This document shows, one piece after another, positions 1 through 8,826 of a stretch of 64,000 nucleotides of DNA. This stretch comes from Streptomyces ardesiacus. Its GTDB lineage: Bacteria > Actinomycetota > Actinomycetes > Streptomycetales > Streptomycetaceae. Made by a program: the position numbers and the translations under genes. Position 1 is the first letter of the stretch, and every line of letters begins with the position of its first letter. The notes under the pieces were generated by a model, which did not search any database, was not told where the DNA came from, and saw nothing but the letters and a program-made list of their open reading frames with translations. The stretch is from contig NZ_BEWC01000006.1 in NCBI RefSeq assembly GCF_003112575.1, forward strand, positions 358,616-422,615. Reading direction: 5' to 3'.

Positions 1-5
1 TTTGC

Positions 6-55
6 TCAAGCAGCTTGACCATAAGGGGGTTCGCTACATAGTCAAGTTGCTTGAC
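6..55. promoter_or_regulatory. Two palindromic operator-like sites upstream of cupin gene
   Basis: Two near-identical palindromes, tcaagcagcttga (6-18) and gtcaagttgcttgac (41-55), lie 36 bp apart centre to centre and end 24 bp before the cupin start codon. Short CAAG-N3-CTTG dyads of this size are typical of MarR-type dimeric repressors. The regulator itself is not in the window and may be encoded just to the left. Identity of the regulator is inference. Confidence 0.5.
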
Positions 56-78
56 CAATGGCTTCGAGGAGCACCGCC

Positions 79-453
79 ATGCCCGTCGTCCGCTCGTCCG
101 AAGGCGTCGTCCACGAGATCCACGGCGCCCGTTTCGTCTCGTACGCCAACCCCCGCACCGGCAGTGAGGAGTTGTGCGCCTGGCGGGGCGAGATCCCGGC
201 CGGGACGAAGGCGCCCGCGCACACCGTGGACCGGGAGGAGGTCTTCCACCTGCTCACCGGCGAACTGCTGATCACCCTCGACGGCCGCACCGAGCGCGTC
301 GCCGCGGGCGACACGGTGATCATCAACCCCGGGGCGACCCTCGCCGTCGAGAATCCCACCGACCGGACCGCGACCTCCTGGGTCACCACCTCCGTCGGCC
401 TGACGGCGGAGCTGGCCGACGGCACCCGCCTCGCTCCCCCGTGGGCCAACTGA
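79..453 (+). CDS. Small single-domain cupin protein
   Basis: A 124-residue protein that is essentially one cupin beta-barrel. The first cupin motif is visible around residues 40-60 (PAHTVDREEVFHLLTGE) and the second as a GDTVIINPG turn near residue 84. The first motif keeps one His and the Glu but has Val where the classical HxH second His would be, so metal binding may be altered. I chose ATG 79 because GAGGAG sits seven bases upstream; ATG 58 has no ribosome site and would overlap the second operator palindrome. The gene stands alone before the convergent mutasome genes. Substrate unknown; small cupins of this kind are often found with MarR-type regulators. Confidence 0.8.
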   Translation: MPVVRSSEGVVHEIHGARFVSYANPRTGSEELCAWRGEIPAGTKAPAHTVDREEVFHLLTGELLITLDGRTERVAAGDTVIINPGATLAVENPTDRTATSWVTTSVGLTAELADGTRLAPPWAN

Positions 454-471
454 CCCGCGGGGCCGGGGCAC

Positions 472-1440
472 TCACGCCGCCAGGGAGCCCGGCATCACCG
501 CCCGCGGGCCGAACTTCGCCCGGGCGCGGTCCGCGACCTCCTCGATCCGGCGGACCTTCTCGTCGACGGGGTCGAAGGTGAGCTGGTGGGAGGCCTGTTC
601 GGCGGGTGCGAGGCCCTCGGCGCGCAGGGCGATCGTGCGGACCCGGGCGCGCTGGAGGCCGAGCGCCTCGTACAGGTCGTACGCGGTCCGGGTCAGCGCC
701 GCCGAGTGCGCGGTCGGCTCCTTCAGGGTGCGGCTGCGGGTGGTGGCCGACCGGTCGGCGTAGCGGACGGTGAGGGTGAGGGAGCGGCAGACCTTGCCCA
801 CGGCGCGCAGCCGGACGCCCAGTTCCCCGGCGGCCGAGAGCAGGGCGCGGCGGTGACGGCCGGGATCGAGTTCGTCGCGGCCGAAGGACCGGTCGGCGGC
901 CAGGGACCGGGAGACGCCGTTGGGGACGACCCGGCCGCGGTCGACGCCCAGGGCCTTCTCGTGCAGTTCGCGGCCCGCCCTCGCGCCGACCAGGCGCTGG
1001 AGCGTGGACAACGGCGCGGCGGCGACCCGGCCGAGGGTGTCGAGGCCGTACTCGCACAGCGTGCGGGCGGTCGCGGCGCCGACGCCGGGCAGCGCGGCGA
1101 CCGGCTTGCCGGCGAGGAACGCGCGCTCCTCGCCGCCGGGTACCGCGCGGGTCAGTCCCGGCCGGGCATCGCGCAGGGCCATGCGGGCCAGCATCGGACC
1201 GGGCCCGGCACCGATCACGCAGTCCACGCCGTACAGCGCGAGGGCGCGCACCCGGATCACCGAGGCCAGTTCCACGGCGTCGCGCCCGAAGTACCGCTCG
1301 GCGCCGCGCAGGTCGGCCAGCGCGCCGTCGGGCGGCAGCGCCTCGACGACCGGTGTGAACTCCTCGATCAGTCCGAGCAGTTCGGGCAGGGCCGCCTCGC
1401 GCGCCGACGGCATCTGGAAACGTACGCAGAGAATCGTCAT
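472..1440 (-). CDS. ImuB-like catalytically inactive Y-family polymerase homologue
   Basis: A 322-residue Y-family (UmuC/DinB) fold protein. Helix-hairpin-helix sequence PGVGAATARTLCEYGLDTL and the little-finger region SRSLAADRSFGRDELD are clear. The metal-binding acidic residues of active Y polymerases are absent: the start reads MTILCVRFQM instead of the usual DxDxF strand, and the SxDE motif has become PPDGALADLRG, keeping D but not E. This is the pattern of ImuB, the non-catalytic hub of the mycobacterial mutasome. A possible clamp-binding QLTFD sits near residue 290. It is shorter than mycobacterial ImuB (about 500 residues). Its ATG overlaps the dnaE2 stop by four bases, so the two are translationally coupled and share the LexA box upstream of dnaE2. 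Confidence 0.8.
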   Translation of the reverse strand: MTILCVRFQMPSAREAALPELLGLIEEFTPVVEALPPDGALADLRGAERYFGRDAVELASVIRVRALALYGVDCVIGAGPGPMLARMALRDARPGLTRAVPGGEERAFLAGKPVAALPGVGAATARTLCEYGLDTLGRVAAAPLSTLQRLVGARAGRELHEKALGVDRGRVVPNGVSRSLAADRSFGRDELDPGRHRRALLSAAGELGVRLRAVGKVCRSLTLTVRYADRSATTRSRTLKEPTAHSAALTRTAYDLYEALGLQRARVRTIALRAEGLAPAEQASHQLTFDPVDEKVRRIEEVADRARAKFGPRAVMPGSLAA

Positions 1441-4400
1441 CCCGCACTCCCCGGACTCTGGTGCCACAACTTCCTTCCGACCGCGGGCCCTTCGCCCGCG
1501 GGGCGCAGATCGGCCCAGGGATGCATCTCGTACCCCGTGGACATGCGGATCTTCCGCTGCTCCATCGGGTCCTGGGCCGCGGAGCCGGCCGGCGCGGGCC
1601 GCCCGTCCGAACCGGCGAGGCGGCGGCGCGCCGGACCGCCCCCGGGGTCGTCGCCCTCCCGGCTTCCGCCCGCCGCGGCCAGCCGGGCGGCGACGCCCTC
1701 CAGTCCCTCCTCCCGGCGCACCTCCAGCAGGTCGGCGAGGTTCCAGGCGGCGGAGCCGACCACGCTGAGGCTGCGCGGGCCGCGCCGCTGCACCACCCCG
1801 CGCACCAGCAGCAGCCAGGAGTGGAAGACGGTGTGCGCGCAGGCGTCGTGCGAGTCGTCGAAGAAGGCGAGGTCGACCAGGCCGGAACCGTCGTCGAGGG
1901 TGGAGAAGATGACGCGGCGGCCGGAGCGGACCGGCGGGGTCTGGGTGGCCGCCTTGGCGCCCGCGACCAGCACCGTCTCCCCGTGCCGCGCCTCGCGCAG
2001 CCGCTTGGCCGACACCACGCCCAGCTCGCGCAGGAAGGTGCGGTGGTCGTCCATCAGGTTGCGCGAGGCGTCCATGGACAGCACGCCCAGTTCGGCACTG
2101 AGCTTCTCCGCCGAGGTGAGGTCGGGCAGCCCGGCGGAGGCGGTCTTCCGTCCGCCGGCCAGGGGGAGCTGGTCGCCCCGTCCGCCCCGGGCGCCGCGGT
2201 GCAGTTCGGTCAGGTGCAGTTGCAGGTCGCGGCGGTTGGCGCCGAACGCGTCCAGCGCGCCGACCTGGGCGAGCCGCCCGGCCAGCGGCCTGCTGGGGCG
2301 GGCGCGTTCCCAGAAGTCGAGCAGGGAGGCGTAGGGCTGCCCGGCGGCGATGCGTTCCGCCTCGGCCTCGCTGATGCCGTGCACGTCCGAGAGGGCGAGG
2401 CGCAGGCCCCACGCGGCGGGCTTGCGCGCACGCGACCCCTGTGAATCAGACACCAGTTCGATCCTGTGTGTGACCCCCGACTTGTTCACGTCCAGCGGCA
2501 GGATCGGCACCCCGCGCCGCCGCGCGTCCGCCAGCAGCAGCCGCTTGGGGTACATGCCGGGGTCGTGGGTGAGCAACCCGGCGTAGAAGGCGGCCGGGTG
2601 ATGGGCCTTCAGCCACGCCGACTGGTACGTCGGCACCGCGAAGGCGACGGCGTGTGCCTTGCAGAAGCCGTAGCTGCCGAAGGCCTCGACGATCTCCCAG
2701 GTGCGCTGAATCGTTTCCGCGTCGTATCCGTTCGCCGTCGCGTGCTGGGCGAACCACACCTTGATCCGCCCCTGCGACTCCGGGTCGGACAGACCGCGCC
2801 GCACCCGGTCCGCCTCGCCGCGTCCGCAGCCGGTCATGATGTCGACGATGTCGATGATCTGCTCGTGGAAGACGACGACCCCGTACGTCCCCGCCAGCGG
2901 CTCCGCCAGGTCCTCGTGCGGGTAGCGCACCGGTGCCCGTCCGTGCCGGGCCTCGATGAACGGCCGCACCATGTCGGCGGCGACCGGGCCGGGCCGGAAG
3001 AGCGAGATGTCGACGACGAGGTCGTGGAAGGTGGACGGCTGCAGCCGCCCCACCAGGTCCCGCTGGCCCGGCGACTCGATCTGGAAGCAGCCCAGCGTCT
3101 CGGCGGACCGGATCATCCGGTACGTCGCCGGGTCCCCCTCCGGCACGGCGTCCAGGTCGACCCGCTCCCCCGTCGCCCGTTCCACCTCGGCGACCGCGTG
3201 CGCCATCGCCGACTGCATCCGCACCCCGAGCACGTCCAGCTTGAGCAGCCCGAGGTCCTCCACGTCGTCCTTGTCGAACTGCGCCATCGGGAAGCCCTCC
3301 CCGCTGGTCGGCACGACCGGCGTACGGGAGAGCAGGGAGGCGTCGGACAGGAGGACGCCGCAGGGGTGCATGGCGACACCGCGCGGGAGTGCGTCCAGGC
3401 CCTCGACCAGCTCCCAGAGCCTGCCGTACCGCCCTCCTCCGTCCCGCCGGGACTCCCCCGCCAGCTCCTTCAGCTCGGGCAGTTCCGCCAGCGCCGCGCG
3501 GGCGTCGCGGGCCCGGATGTGCGGGAAGGACTTGGCGATCCGGTCGATCTCGGCCGGGTCCATGGACAGGGCGGCGCCCACGTCGCGGATGGCGTGGCGC
3601 ACCCGGTACGTCTCCGGCATGGCGACGGTGGCGACCCGCTCGGTGCCGAAGCGGCCGATGATCGCGCGGTAGACCTCCAGGCGCCGCGCGGACTCCACGT
3701 CGATGTCGATGTCGGGCAGCACGACCCGCTCCCTGGACAGGAACCGCTCCATCAGCAGCCCGTGCTCGACCGGGTCGGCGTGGGCGATGCCGAGCAGGTG
3801 GTTGACGAGCGAGCCCGCGCCGGAGCCGCGCGCGGCGACCCGGATGCCCATGTGCCGCACGTCGTCCACGACCTGGGCGACGGTGAGGAAGTACGAGGCG
3901 AACCCGTGGTGGGCGATGATGTCCAGCTCGTGGTGCATCCGCTCCCAGTACTCCCGCCGTCCCGGGCCCCGGTCGTAGCCGCGCCGCACCATGCCCGCCG
4001 CCGCCCGGGAGGCGAGCGCCCGCTGGGCGGAGCGCCGGCCGGCGCCGACGAGGTGCGGTTCGGGGAAGTGGACGGCGCCCATGCCGAGGTCGCCCTCGGG
4101 GTCGACCAGGCACGCGGCGGCCGTGGCCTGCGTCTGCTCCAGCAGGCGGTGGGCGGCCTCGCGCCGGAAGCCCGCGGCCTCGACGATCCGCTCGGCGGCG
4201 TGCCGCATGGCACCGGCGTCCTTGAGCCAGGCCTCACCGGAGTCCAGCTCCCTGGTGGCGTCGATCGGGACCAGGCGGCGGGCGGCGTCCAGGACGTCGG
4301 CGACCTCGCCCTGGCCGGGGTCGGCGTAGCGGACGGCGTTGGAGAGCACCGGCCGGACGCCCTGCTCGGCGGCGAAGCCGACGGTGCGGGAGGCCAGCCT

Positions 4401-5000
4401 CAGGGAGCCGGGGCCGGTGCCCTTGCGGCCGTGCCAGACGGCCTCCAGGCGCAGGGCGTCGCCGTAGACCTCCCGCCAGGGGGCGAGGAGCCGGGCCGCG
4501 CGGTCGGGGCGGCCGGCAGCGAGGGCGCGGCCGACGTCGGAGCCGGGGCCGAGCAGGACGGTCAGGCCGTCGGCGTGGTTGTCGGGCCAGGACAGCAGCG
4601 GAGAGCCCTCCGCCGTGTGGGCGGCGGAGACCAGGCGGCACAGGTCGGCCCAGCCGCGGGCGCCGTCGCGGGCGAGGAAGGTCACCCGCGGGGCCGACTC
4701 GTCGACGAAGGCGCCGCCGCGTACGGGGGCGCGGCGCCGGTCCCGGCGCACGGAGGTGTCGGTGCGTTCCGGCCCGGGCTCGGGGGCGTCCACCGCCAGC
4801 TCCGCGCCGAACAGCGGACGGACGCCCGCCTTCGCACAGGCCTTGGCGAAGCGGACCGTGCCCGCGAGGGTGTCGCGGTCGGTGAGGGCGAGGGCGTCCA
4901 TGCCCCGTTCGACGGCGCGCTCGGCCAGGTGCTCCGGGTGGGAGGCGCCGTAGCGGGCGGAGAACCCGGAGACGGTGTGCAGATGCGTGAAACCCGGCAT
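1437..5000 (-). CDS. dnaE2: Error-prone DNA polymerase III alpha subunit DnaE2
   Basis: An 1187-residue C-family DNA polymerase. The N-terminal PHP domain starts with FTHLHTVSGFSARYG. The palm carries PDIDIDVE, with the catalytic Asp pair, and the third acidic residue in the DLVVDISLFRPGP region. HhH and OB-fold (VIFSTLDDGSGLVDLAFFD) segments follow. Length and the absence of a C-terminal tau-binding extension fit DnaE2 rather than replicative DnaE1. ATG 5000 is preferred over the adjacent GTG 5003 because GGGAGG lies six bases before it. In mycobacteria DnaE2 works with ImuA' and ImuB in damage-induced mutagenesis; here it is followed directly by the ImuB-like gene, and no imuA' is present in the window. 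A LexA box lies 57 bp upstream. Confidence 0.95.
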   Translation of the reverse strand: MPGFTHLHTVSGFSARYGASHPEHLAERAVERGMDALALTDRDTLAGTVRFAKACAKAGVRPLFGAELAVDAPEPGPERTDTSVRRDRRRAPVRGGAFVDESAPRVTFLARDGARGWADLCRLVSAAHTAEGSPLLSWPDNHADGLTVLLGPGSDVGRALAAGRPDRAARLLAPWREVYGDALRLEAVWHGRKGTGPGSLRLASRTVGFAAEQGVRPVLSNAVRYADPGQGEVADVLDAARRLVPIDATRELDSGEAWLKDAGAMRHAAERIVEAAGFRREAAHRLLEQTQATAAACLVDPEGDLGMGAVHFPEPHLVGAGRRSAQRALASRAAAGMVRRGYDRGPGRREYWERMHHELDIIAHHGFASYFLTVAQVVDDVRHMGIRVAARGSGAGSLVNHLLGIAHADPVEHGLLMERFLSRERVVLPDIDIDVESARRLEVYRAIIGRFGTERVATVAMPETYRVRHAIRDVGAALSMDPAEIDRIAKSFPHIRARDARAALAELPELKELAGESRRDGGGRYGRLWELVEGLDALPRGVAMHPCGVLLSDASLLSRTPVVPTSGEGFPMAQFDKDDVEDLGLLKLDVLGVRMQSAMAHAVAEVERATGERVDLDAVPEGDPATYRMIRSAETLGCFQIESPGQRDLVGRLQPSTFHDLVVDISLFRPGPVAADMVRPFIEARHGRAPVRYPHEDLAEPLAGTYGVVVFHEQIIDIVDIMTGCGRGEADRVRRGLSDPESQGRIKVWFAQHATANGYDAETIQRTWEIVEAFGSYGFCKAHAVAFAVPTYQSAWLKAHHPAAFYAGLLTHDPGMYPKRLLLADARRRGVPILPLDVNKSGVTHRIELVSDSQGSRARKPAAWGLRLALSDVHGISEAEAERIAAGQPYASLLDFWERARPSRPLAGRLAQVGALDAFGANRRDLQLHLTELHRGARGGRGDQLPLAGGRKTASAGLPDLTSAEKLSAELGVLSMDASRNLMDDHRTFLRELGVVSAKRLREARHGETVLVAGAKAATQTPPVRSGRRVIFSTLDDGSGLVDLAFFDDSHDACAHTVFHSWLLLVRGVVQRRGPRSLSVVGSAAWNLADLLEVRREEGLEGVAARLAAAGGSREGDDPGGGPARRRLAGSDGRPAPAGSAAQDPMEQRKIRMSTGYEMHPWADLRPAGEGPAVGRKLWHQSPGSAG

Positions 5001-5056
5001 CACGCACCTCCCGACTCATGAACAGACGCATGACCACGTATGCCCGAACGCCATTA

Positions 5057-5071
5057 TCGAACGTCTGTTCC
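5057..5071 (-). promoter_or_regulatory. LexA SOS box upstream of dnaE2
   Basis: The sequence tcgaacgtctgttcc contains CGAAC-N4-GTTC, matching the actinobacterial/Bacillus-type LexA consensus CGAACNNNNGTTCG in all but the last base. It sits in the dnaE2 leader on the side expected for promoter repression, so dnaE2 and the coupled ImuB-like gene should be DNA-damage induced. Confidence 0.8.
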
Positions 5072-5173
5072 CAGCTACTCCACCCACCATACCTCCATCC
5101 TCGAATGTGCGTACGACATCCATTCGGCCCCGCCCCACCTGCGCAAACACGCCCCGACCCGGACTGTGGGGAC

Positions 5174-6238
5174 ATGTCACACACACCGGGCCCCCGCACC
5201 CGCAGCGGTTCCTTCCTCGGTGAGGTGAAGGACGCCGTCACCCCGCGGGCCACCCTGCTCGTGCTCGGCGTGATCGCGCTCCAGCTCCTGTTCATCGCCT
5301 CCTACGTGGGGGCGCTGCACCACCCGAAACCGACGGACGTGCCCTTCGGGGTGGCCGCGCCGGGCGCGGCCGCCGGACAGACGGTCGGCCGGCTGGAGCG
5401 GCTGCCCGGCTCCCCGCTGGACCCGCGCACGGTGGCCGGCGAGGCGGAGGCCCGCAAGCAGATCATGAACCGGGAGATCGACGGTGCCCTGATCGTGAAC
5501 CCCGGGGGCACGCAGGACACCCTGCTGGTCGCCTCCGGCGGCGGCACCGCCCTCGCCACCACCCTGGAGCGCCTGGTCGGCAAGGCCGAGCAGTCCGAGA
5601 ACCGCACGGTGCGGACCGTCGACGTGGCCCCGGCCTCGCCCCACGACTTCAACGGGCTGTCGTCCTTCTACCTCGTCGTGGGCTGGTGCGTGGGCGGCTA
5701 CCTGTGCGCCTCGATCCTGGCGATCAGCACCGGCGCCCGGCCGTCCAACCCGCGCCGGGCGGCGATCCGGCTGATCGCGATGGCGCTGGTCGCGATCGTC
5801 GGCGGGCTCGGCGGTGCGGTGATCATCGGGCCGGTGCTGGGCGCGCTGCCCGGCGGCGTGCTGGACCTGTGGGGGCTCGGCGCGCTGATCACCTTCGCGG
5901 TGGGCGCCGCGACCCTCGCCCTCCAGGGCGTCTTCGGGATCGTCGGCATCGGGCTGGCGATCCTGCTGGTGGTGATCGCGGGCAATCCGAGCGCGGGCGG
6001 CGCCTTCCCCCTGCCGCTGCTGCCGCCGTTCTGGAAGGCGATCGGCCCGGCGCTGCCACCGGGGGCCGGCACCTGGACGGCCCGCTCGATCGCCTACTTC
6101 AAGGGGAACGACACGACCGCCTCCCTGCTGGTGCTGTGGGCGTGGGCGGTCGCGGGGTCGGTGGTCACGATGCTGGCGGCCGTGCTGCCGCGCCGCGGAC
6201 GGCGGGAGGCGGAGCTGCCGCCCACGACGACCGGCTGA
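5174..6238 (+). CDS. Multi-pass membrane protein, ABC-2/DUF3533-like
   Basis: A 354-residue membrane protein. One hydrophobic segment near residues 25-45 (TLLVLGVIALQLLFIASYV) is followed by an extracellular domain of about 140 residues with RKQIMNREIDGALIV, then five further membrane segments from about residue 160 to 340. This layout (one TM, exported domain, C-terminal TM bundle) is that of the YhgE/ABC-2 permease-like family. No ATPase gene is adjacent. ATG 5174 is chosen over in-frame upstream starts because of the GTGGGGA just before it and because the upstream part overlaps the dnaE2 promoter. Function unknown; transport or envelope role is only inference from family. Confidence 0.75.
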   Translation: MSHTPGPRTRSGSFLGEVKDAVTPRATLLVLGVIALQLLFIASYVGALHHPKPTDVPFGVAAPGAAAGQTVGRLERLPGSPLDPRTVAGEAEARKQIMNREIDGALIVNPGGTQDTLLVASGGGTALATTLERLVGKAEQSENRTVRTVDVAPASPHDFNGLSSFYLVVGWCVGGYLCASILAISTGARPSNPRRAAIRLIAMALVAIVGGLGGAVIIGPVLGALPGGVLDLWGLGALITFAVGAATLALQGVFGIVGIGLAILLVVIAGNPSAGGAFPLPLLPPFWKAIGPALPPGAGTWTARSIAYFKGNDTTASLLVLWAWAVAGSVVTMLAAVLPRRGRREAELPPTTTG

Positions 6239-6250
6239 CCGCCGTGGACG

Positions 6251-6330
6251 CGGACACCCCGCCGGGCGCGGACGCACGCGGACGCACGCGGACACCCCGC
6301 CGGGCGCGGACGCACGCGGACGCACGCGGA
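6251..6330. repeat. Two tandem copies of a 38-bp unit
   Basis: A unit beginning cggacaccccgccgggcgcg is repeated with a 38-bp period (6251 and 6289), itself containing a shorter gacgcacgcg doublet. It fills the space between the convergent membrane protein and protease genes, immediately before the terminator hairpin. Non-coding. Confidence 0.8.
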
Positions 6331-6360
6331 AGTCCCGCCCCTCGCGCGCGGGACGGGACT
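6331..6360. terminator. Bidirectional terminator hairpin
   Basis: agtcccgcccc pairs with gggacgggact across a short GC-rich loop, with one mismatch. It lies between the stop codons of convergent genes, so it can serve both. Confidence 0.6.
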
Positions 6361-6383
6361 TCACGGTGTGCGGGTGGGGCCGG

Positions 6384-7463
6384 TCAGCCGATCTGCGTTC
6401 CGGTGGCCGACAGGGCCTCCGTCACCGGCTGGAAGAAGGTCTCGCCGCCCGAGGTGCAGTCGCCGCTGCCGCCGGAGGTGAGGCCGACGGCCTGGTCGCC
6501 CGAGAAGAGCGAGCCGCCGCTGTCGCCGGGCTCGGCGCAGACGTCGGTCTGGATCAGGCCGTTGACGATGTCGCCGTTGCCGTAGTTCACGGTGGCGTCC
6601 AGGCCGGTGACCGTGCCGTCGTGCACCTGGGTGGTGGAGCCGCTGCGGGTCACCTGCATGCCGACGGTGGCCTCGGTGGCGCCCGAGATGGCCTGCGAGG
6701 AGCCGTCGTAGAGGTTCACCTCGCTCGGGTGGTCCACGTCGGCGGTGTACTTGACCAGGCCGTAGTCGTTGTCCGGGAAGCTGGACGCCGCGTTCTCGCC
6801 GATGACGTTCCCGGAGGAGTCCGACCAGGTCGAGATGGCCTCGGTGCAGTGGCCGGCGGTGATGAAGTACGGCTCGCCGCCCTTGGTCACGTTGAAGCCG
6901 AGCGAGCAGCGCCCGCCGCTTCCCGTGATGGCGTCGCCGCCCGCGACGAAGGGCCTGTACTCACCCTTGGTCCGCTTGAGCTCGGCCTTGGCGCCCAGCC
7001 CGTCGACCACCTTGGTCAGCTTGGCCAGTTCGGCCTTGGAGACGGTGCGGTCGGCGGTGACGACGACCTTGTTGGTGGTCGGGTCGGTCGCCCAGGACGT
7101 GCCCGGGATGGTCGCGTCCTCGGCGAGGGTGGTGCGCGCGCTCTTGAGGTCGGCGAGCGAGTTCTCGACGATTCTCGCCTGCGCGCCGGCCTCCTCGACG
7201 GTCTGCGCGGCCCTCTCGTCGAGCACGTTGACGACCAGGCTCTTGGCCTGCGCGTCGTAGTAGGTGCCCGCCGCGTCGGCACCGAGGTCGCCGATCAGCG
7301 TCGAGGCGAGCTTTCCGGCCGCCGTGACCGACAGGGTCTCGGGCGCGGCCGTCGTGGCCTCGCTCGCGTTGGCGGTCTGGAAGGTGACTCCGGCCGCGAC
7401 CAGTGCGGTGATGCCCGCACCCACTACGGCGATCCGTCGCCGGGGTATGCGTCGGTGCTTCAA
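6384..7463 (-). CDS. Secreted serine protease, streptogrisin D-like (S1E)
   Basis: A 359-residue preproprotease. A signal peptide spans about residues 1-33 (RRRIAVVGAGITALVAAG core, NAS-like cleavage). A prodomain of about 130 residues follows with the alpha-lytic-type repeat regions, and the mature chymotrypsin-fold enzyme starts near GGDAITGSGGRCSLGFNV. The catalytic triad is visible as TAGHC, DNDYG and GDSGGS, with disulphide-forming Cys residues at RCSLG and SGDCTSGG. The TTG start at 7463 has AGGAGG seven bases upstream; the longer in-frame ATG at 7556 would place 31 odd residues before the signal peptide. The mature part resembles streptogrisin D. It lies head-to-tail with a second protease gene. 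Confidence 0.9.
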   Translation of the reverse strand: MKHRRIPRRRIAVVGAGITALVAAGVTFQTANASEATTAAPETLSVTAAGKLASTLIGDLGADAAGTYYDAQAKSLVVNVLDERAAQTVEEAGAQARIVENSLADLKSARTTLAEDATIPGTSWATDPTTNKVVVTADRTVSKAELAKLTKVVDGLGAKAELKRTKGEYRPFVAGGDAITGSGGRCSLGFNVTKGGEPYFITAGHCTEAISTWSDSSGNVIGENAASSFPDNDYGLVKYTADVDHPSEVNLYDGSSQAISGATEATVGMQVTRSGSTTQVHDGTVTGLDATVNYGNGDIVNGLIQTDVCAEPGDSGGSLFSGDQAVGLTSGGSGDCTSGGETFFQPVTEALSATGTQIG

Positions 7464-7660
7464 CTCACGTCCTCCTGTGGGGGGTCGGTCCACGAGGTTG
7501 TGGGGACCCCGTGAACCGGAAGGCTGGTTGACGATCGTTAACTCTTCCGATTCCACAGGCCGTGCACAAGGTCGGCTTCAGGACGTGCGCACGACAACTC
7601 CAGTGTGGTCACACGGCCTTCACCGATCCGTGGCCGTCTCCCCCGGTTTCGGACACGGCC

Positions 7661-7698
7661 GAGCCCCCGCACACCGCCGCTTCGGTGTACGGGGGCTC
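7661..7698. terminator. Terminator hairpin after streptogrisin B-like gene
   Basis: gagcccccgcacaccg (7661-7676) pairs with cggtgtacgggggctc (7683-7698) around a six-base loop, one mismatch. It follows the stop codon at 7732 on the minus strand and insulates the two tandem protease genes. Confidence 0.8.
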
Positions 7699-7731
7699 GT
7701 CGAACGGTGAGGGACCGAACGGACCGACGGA

Positions 7732-8640
7732 CTAGTAGACGCTGACTCCGTAGGCGCTCAGGGCCTCCGTCACCGGCTGGAAGAAGGTCGTACCGCCGGA
7801 GGAGCAGTTGCCGCTGCCGCCGGAGGTCAGACCGTACGCGGTGCCGTTGCTGCCGTAGAGCGGGCCGCCGGAGTCGCCGGGCTCGGCGCAGACCGTGGTC
7901 TGGATCAGCCCGGAGACGATGTCGCCGCCGCCGTAGTTGACGGTGGCGTTCAGGGCGGTGACCCGGCCGCTGTGGGTGCCGGTGGTGGAGCCGTCACGGA
8001 TGACGGTGGTGCCCACGCTCGGGGTGGCCGCGCGGGTGATGTCCACGCCGCCCGCGGTGCCGGGCTTGCTCACCGAGGTGTTGGTGTACCGGACGATGCC
8101 GTAGTCGTTGCCCGGGAAGCTGGACCCGGCCGTGGTGCCCAGCACGGTGGAGTGCCCGGAGTTGGACCACCAGGTGCCGGCGCCGTCGGTGCAGTGACCG
8201 GCGGTCAGGAAGTACTCGGCGCCGCTGCTGTTGCGGACGTTGAAGCCGAGGGAGCAGCGCCAGCTGCTCGCGTAGATGGCGTCGCCGCCCTCGATGAGCT
8301 TGTTGAACGTGCCGGGGGTGCGCTTGATCGTGAGCGCGCCGGCCTTGTCGCCGGCCTGCTCCTTGATCTTCGCGATCTCGGCCTGGGAGACGGTGCTGTC
8401 GATGGTGACGAGCACCTGGCCGGACTTCTGGTCGACGGCCCAGGCGGTGCCCGGGACGTCGGCCTTGAGCACCGCGTTGCCCGCGCTGCTCAGCTCGGCG
8501 GCACTGAAGGTGGCCGGGGTGGGTGCCGCGTTGGCGCTGGGGATCGCGACGGCTGCGGCGGCCACGAGGCCGGTGGATACGGCGATCAGCCGAGTCCGTC
8601 TCGTGATGCCGCTGCGGGGGGTGGTGCGCTTGATCCTCAC
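7732..8640 (-). CDS. Secreted serine protease, streptogrisin B-like (S1E)
   Basis: A 302-residue preproprotease. Signal peptide about residues 1-43 with twin-arginine-free basic head and ANA-A cleavage, then a prodomain of about 75 residues, then a mature domain starting near GGDAIYASSWRCSLGFNV. Triad residues are in TAGHC, GNDYG and GDSGGP. The C-terminal SGGTTFFQPVTEALSAYGVS is the hallmark end of streptogrisins A and B, and the prodomain is shorter than in the neighbour at 6384, as expected for this subgroup. GTG 8640 is chosen because GGAGG lies eight bases upstream. These enzymes digest external protein during late growth. Confidence 0.92.
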   Translation of the reverse strand: MRIKRTTPRSGITRRTRLIAVSTGLVAAAAVAIPSANAAPTPATFSAAELSSAGNAVLKADVPGTAWAVDQKSGQVLVTIDSTVSQAEIAKIKEQAGDKAGALTIKRTPGTFNKLIEGGDAIYASSWRCSLGFNVRNSSGAEYFLTAGHCTDGAGTWWSNSGHSTVLGTTAGSSFPGNDYGIVRYTNTSVSKPGTAGGVDITRAATPSVGTTVIRDGSTTGTHSGRVTALNATVNYGGGDIVSGLIQTTVCAEPGDSGGPLYGSNGTAYGLTSGGSGNCSSGGTTFFQPVTEALSAYGVSVY

Positions 8641-8826
8641 TTTTCGTTCCTCCACAGGGGAAGTCGGGGGCCCCTCTCGTGGGGTTGGGGGCCCGTGAGG
8701 CGCAGCCAGGGACGGACCTCCGGGTTCCGGATGGTCGTGCCCCTGACAAGCGCTGAGGTTGGAGTATTCGGCCGAACGACCGGTCGGCGCAAGGGTGCCT
8801 TTCGGCCGTCAAGCTTTGAACGACCT

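Noticed and set aside
2466..5021. Long open frame on the plus strand across dnaE2
   Set aside because: It is the antisense shadow of dnaE2 in GC-biased DNA; it has no motif, no ribosome site and poor amino acid composition. The same holds for the long plus-strand frame across 18462-21617.
6384..8640. Protease genes as part of a biosynthetic gene cluster
   Set aside because: They have their own terminators and promoters and are typical stand-alone secreted streptogrisins.
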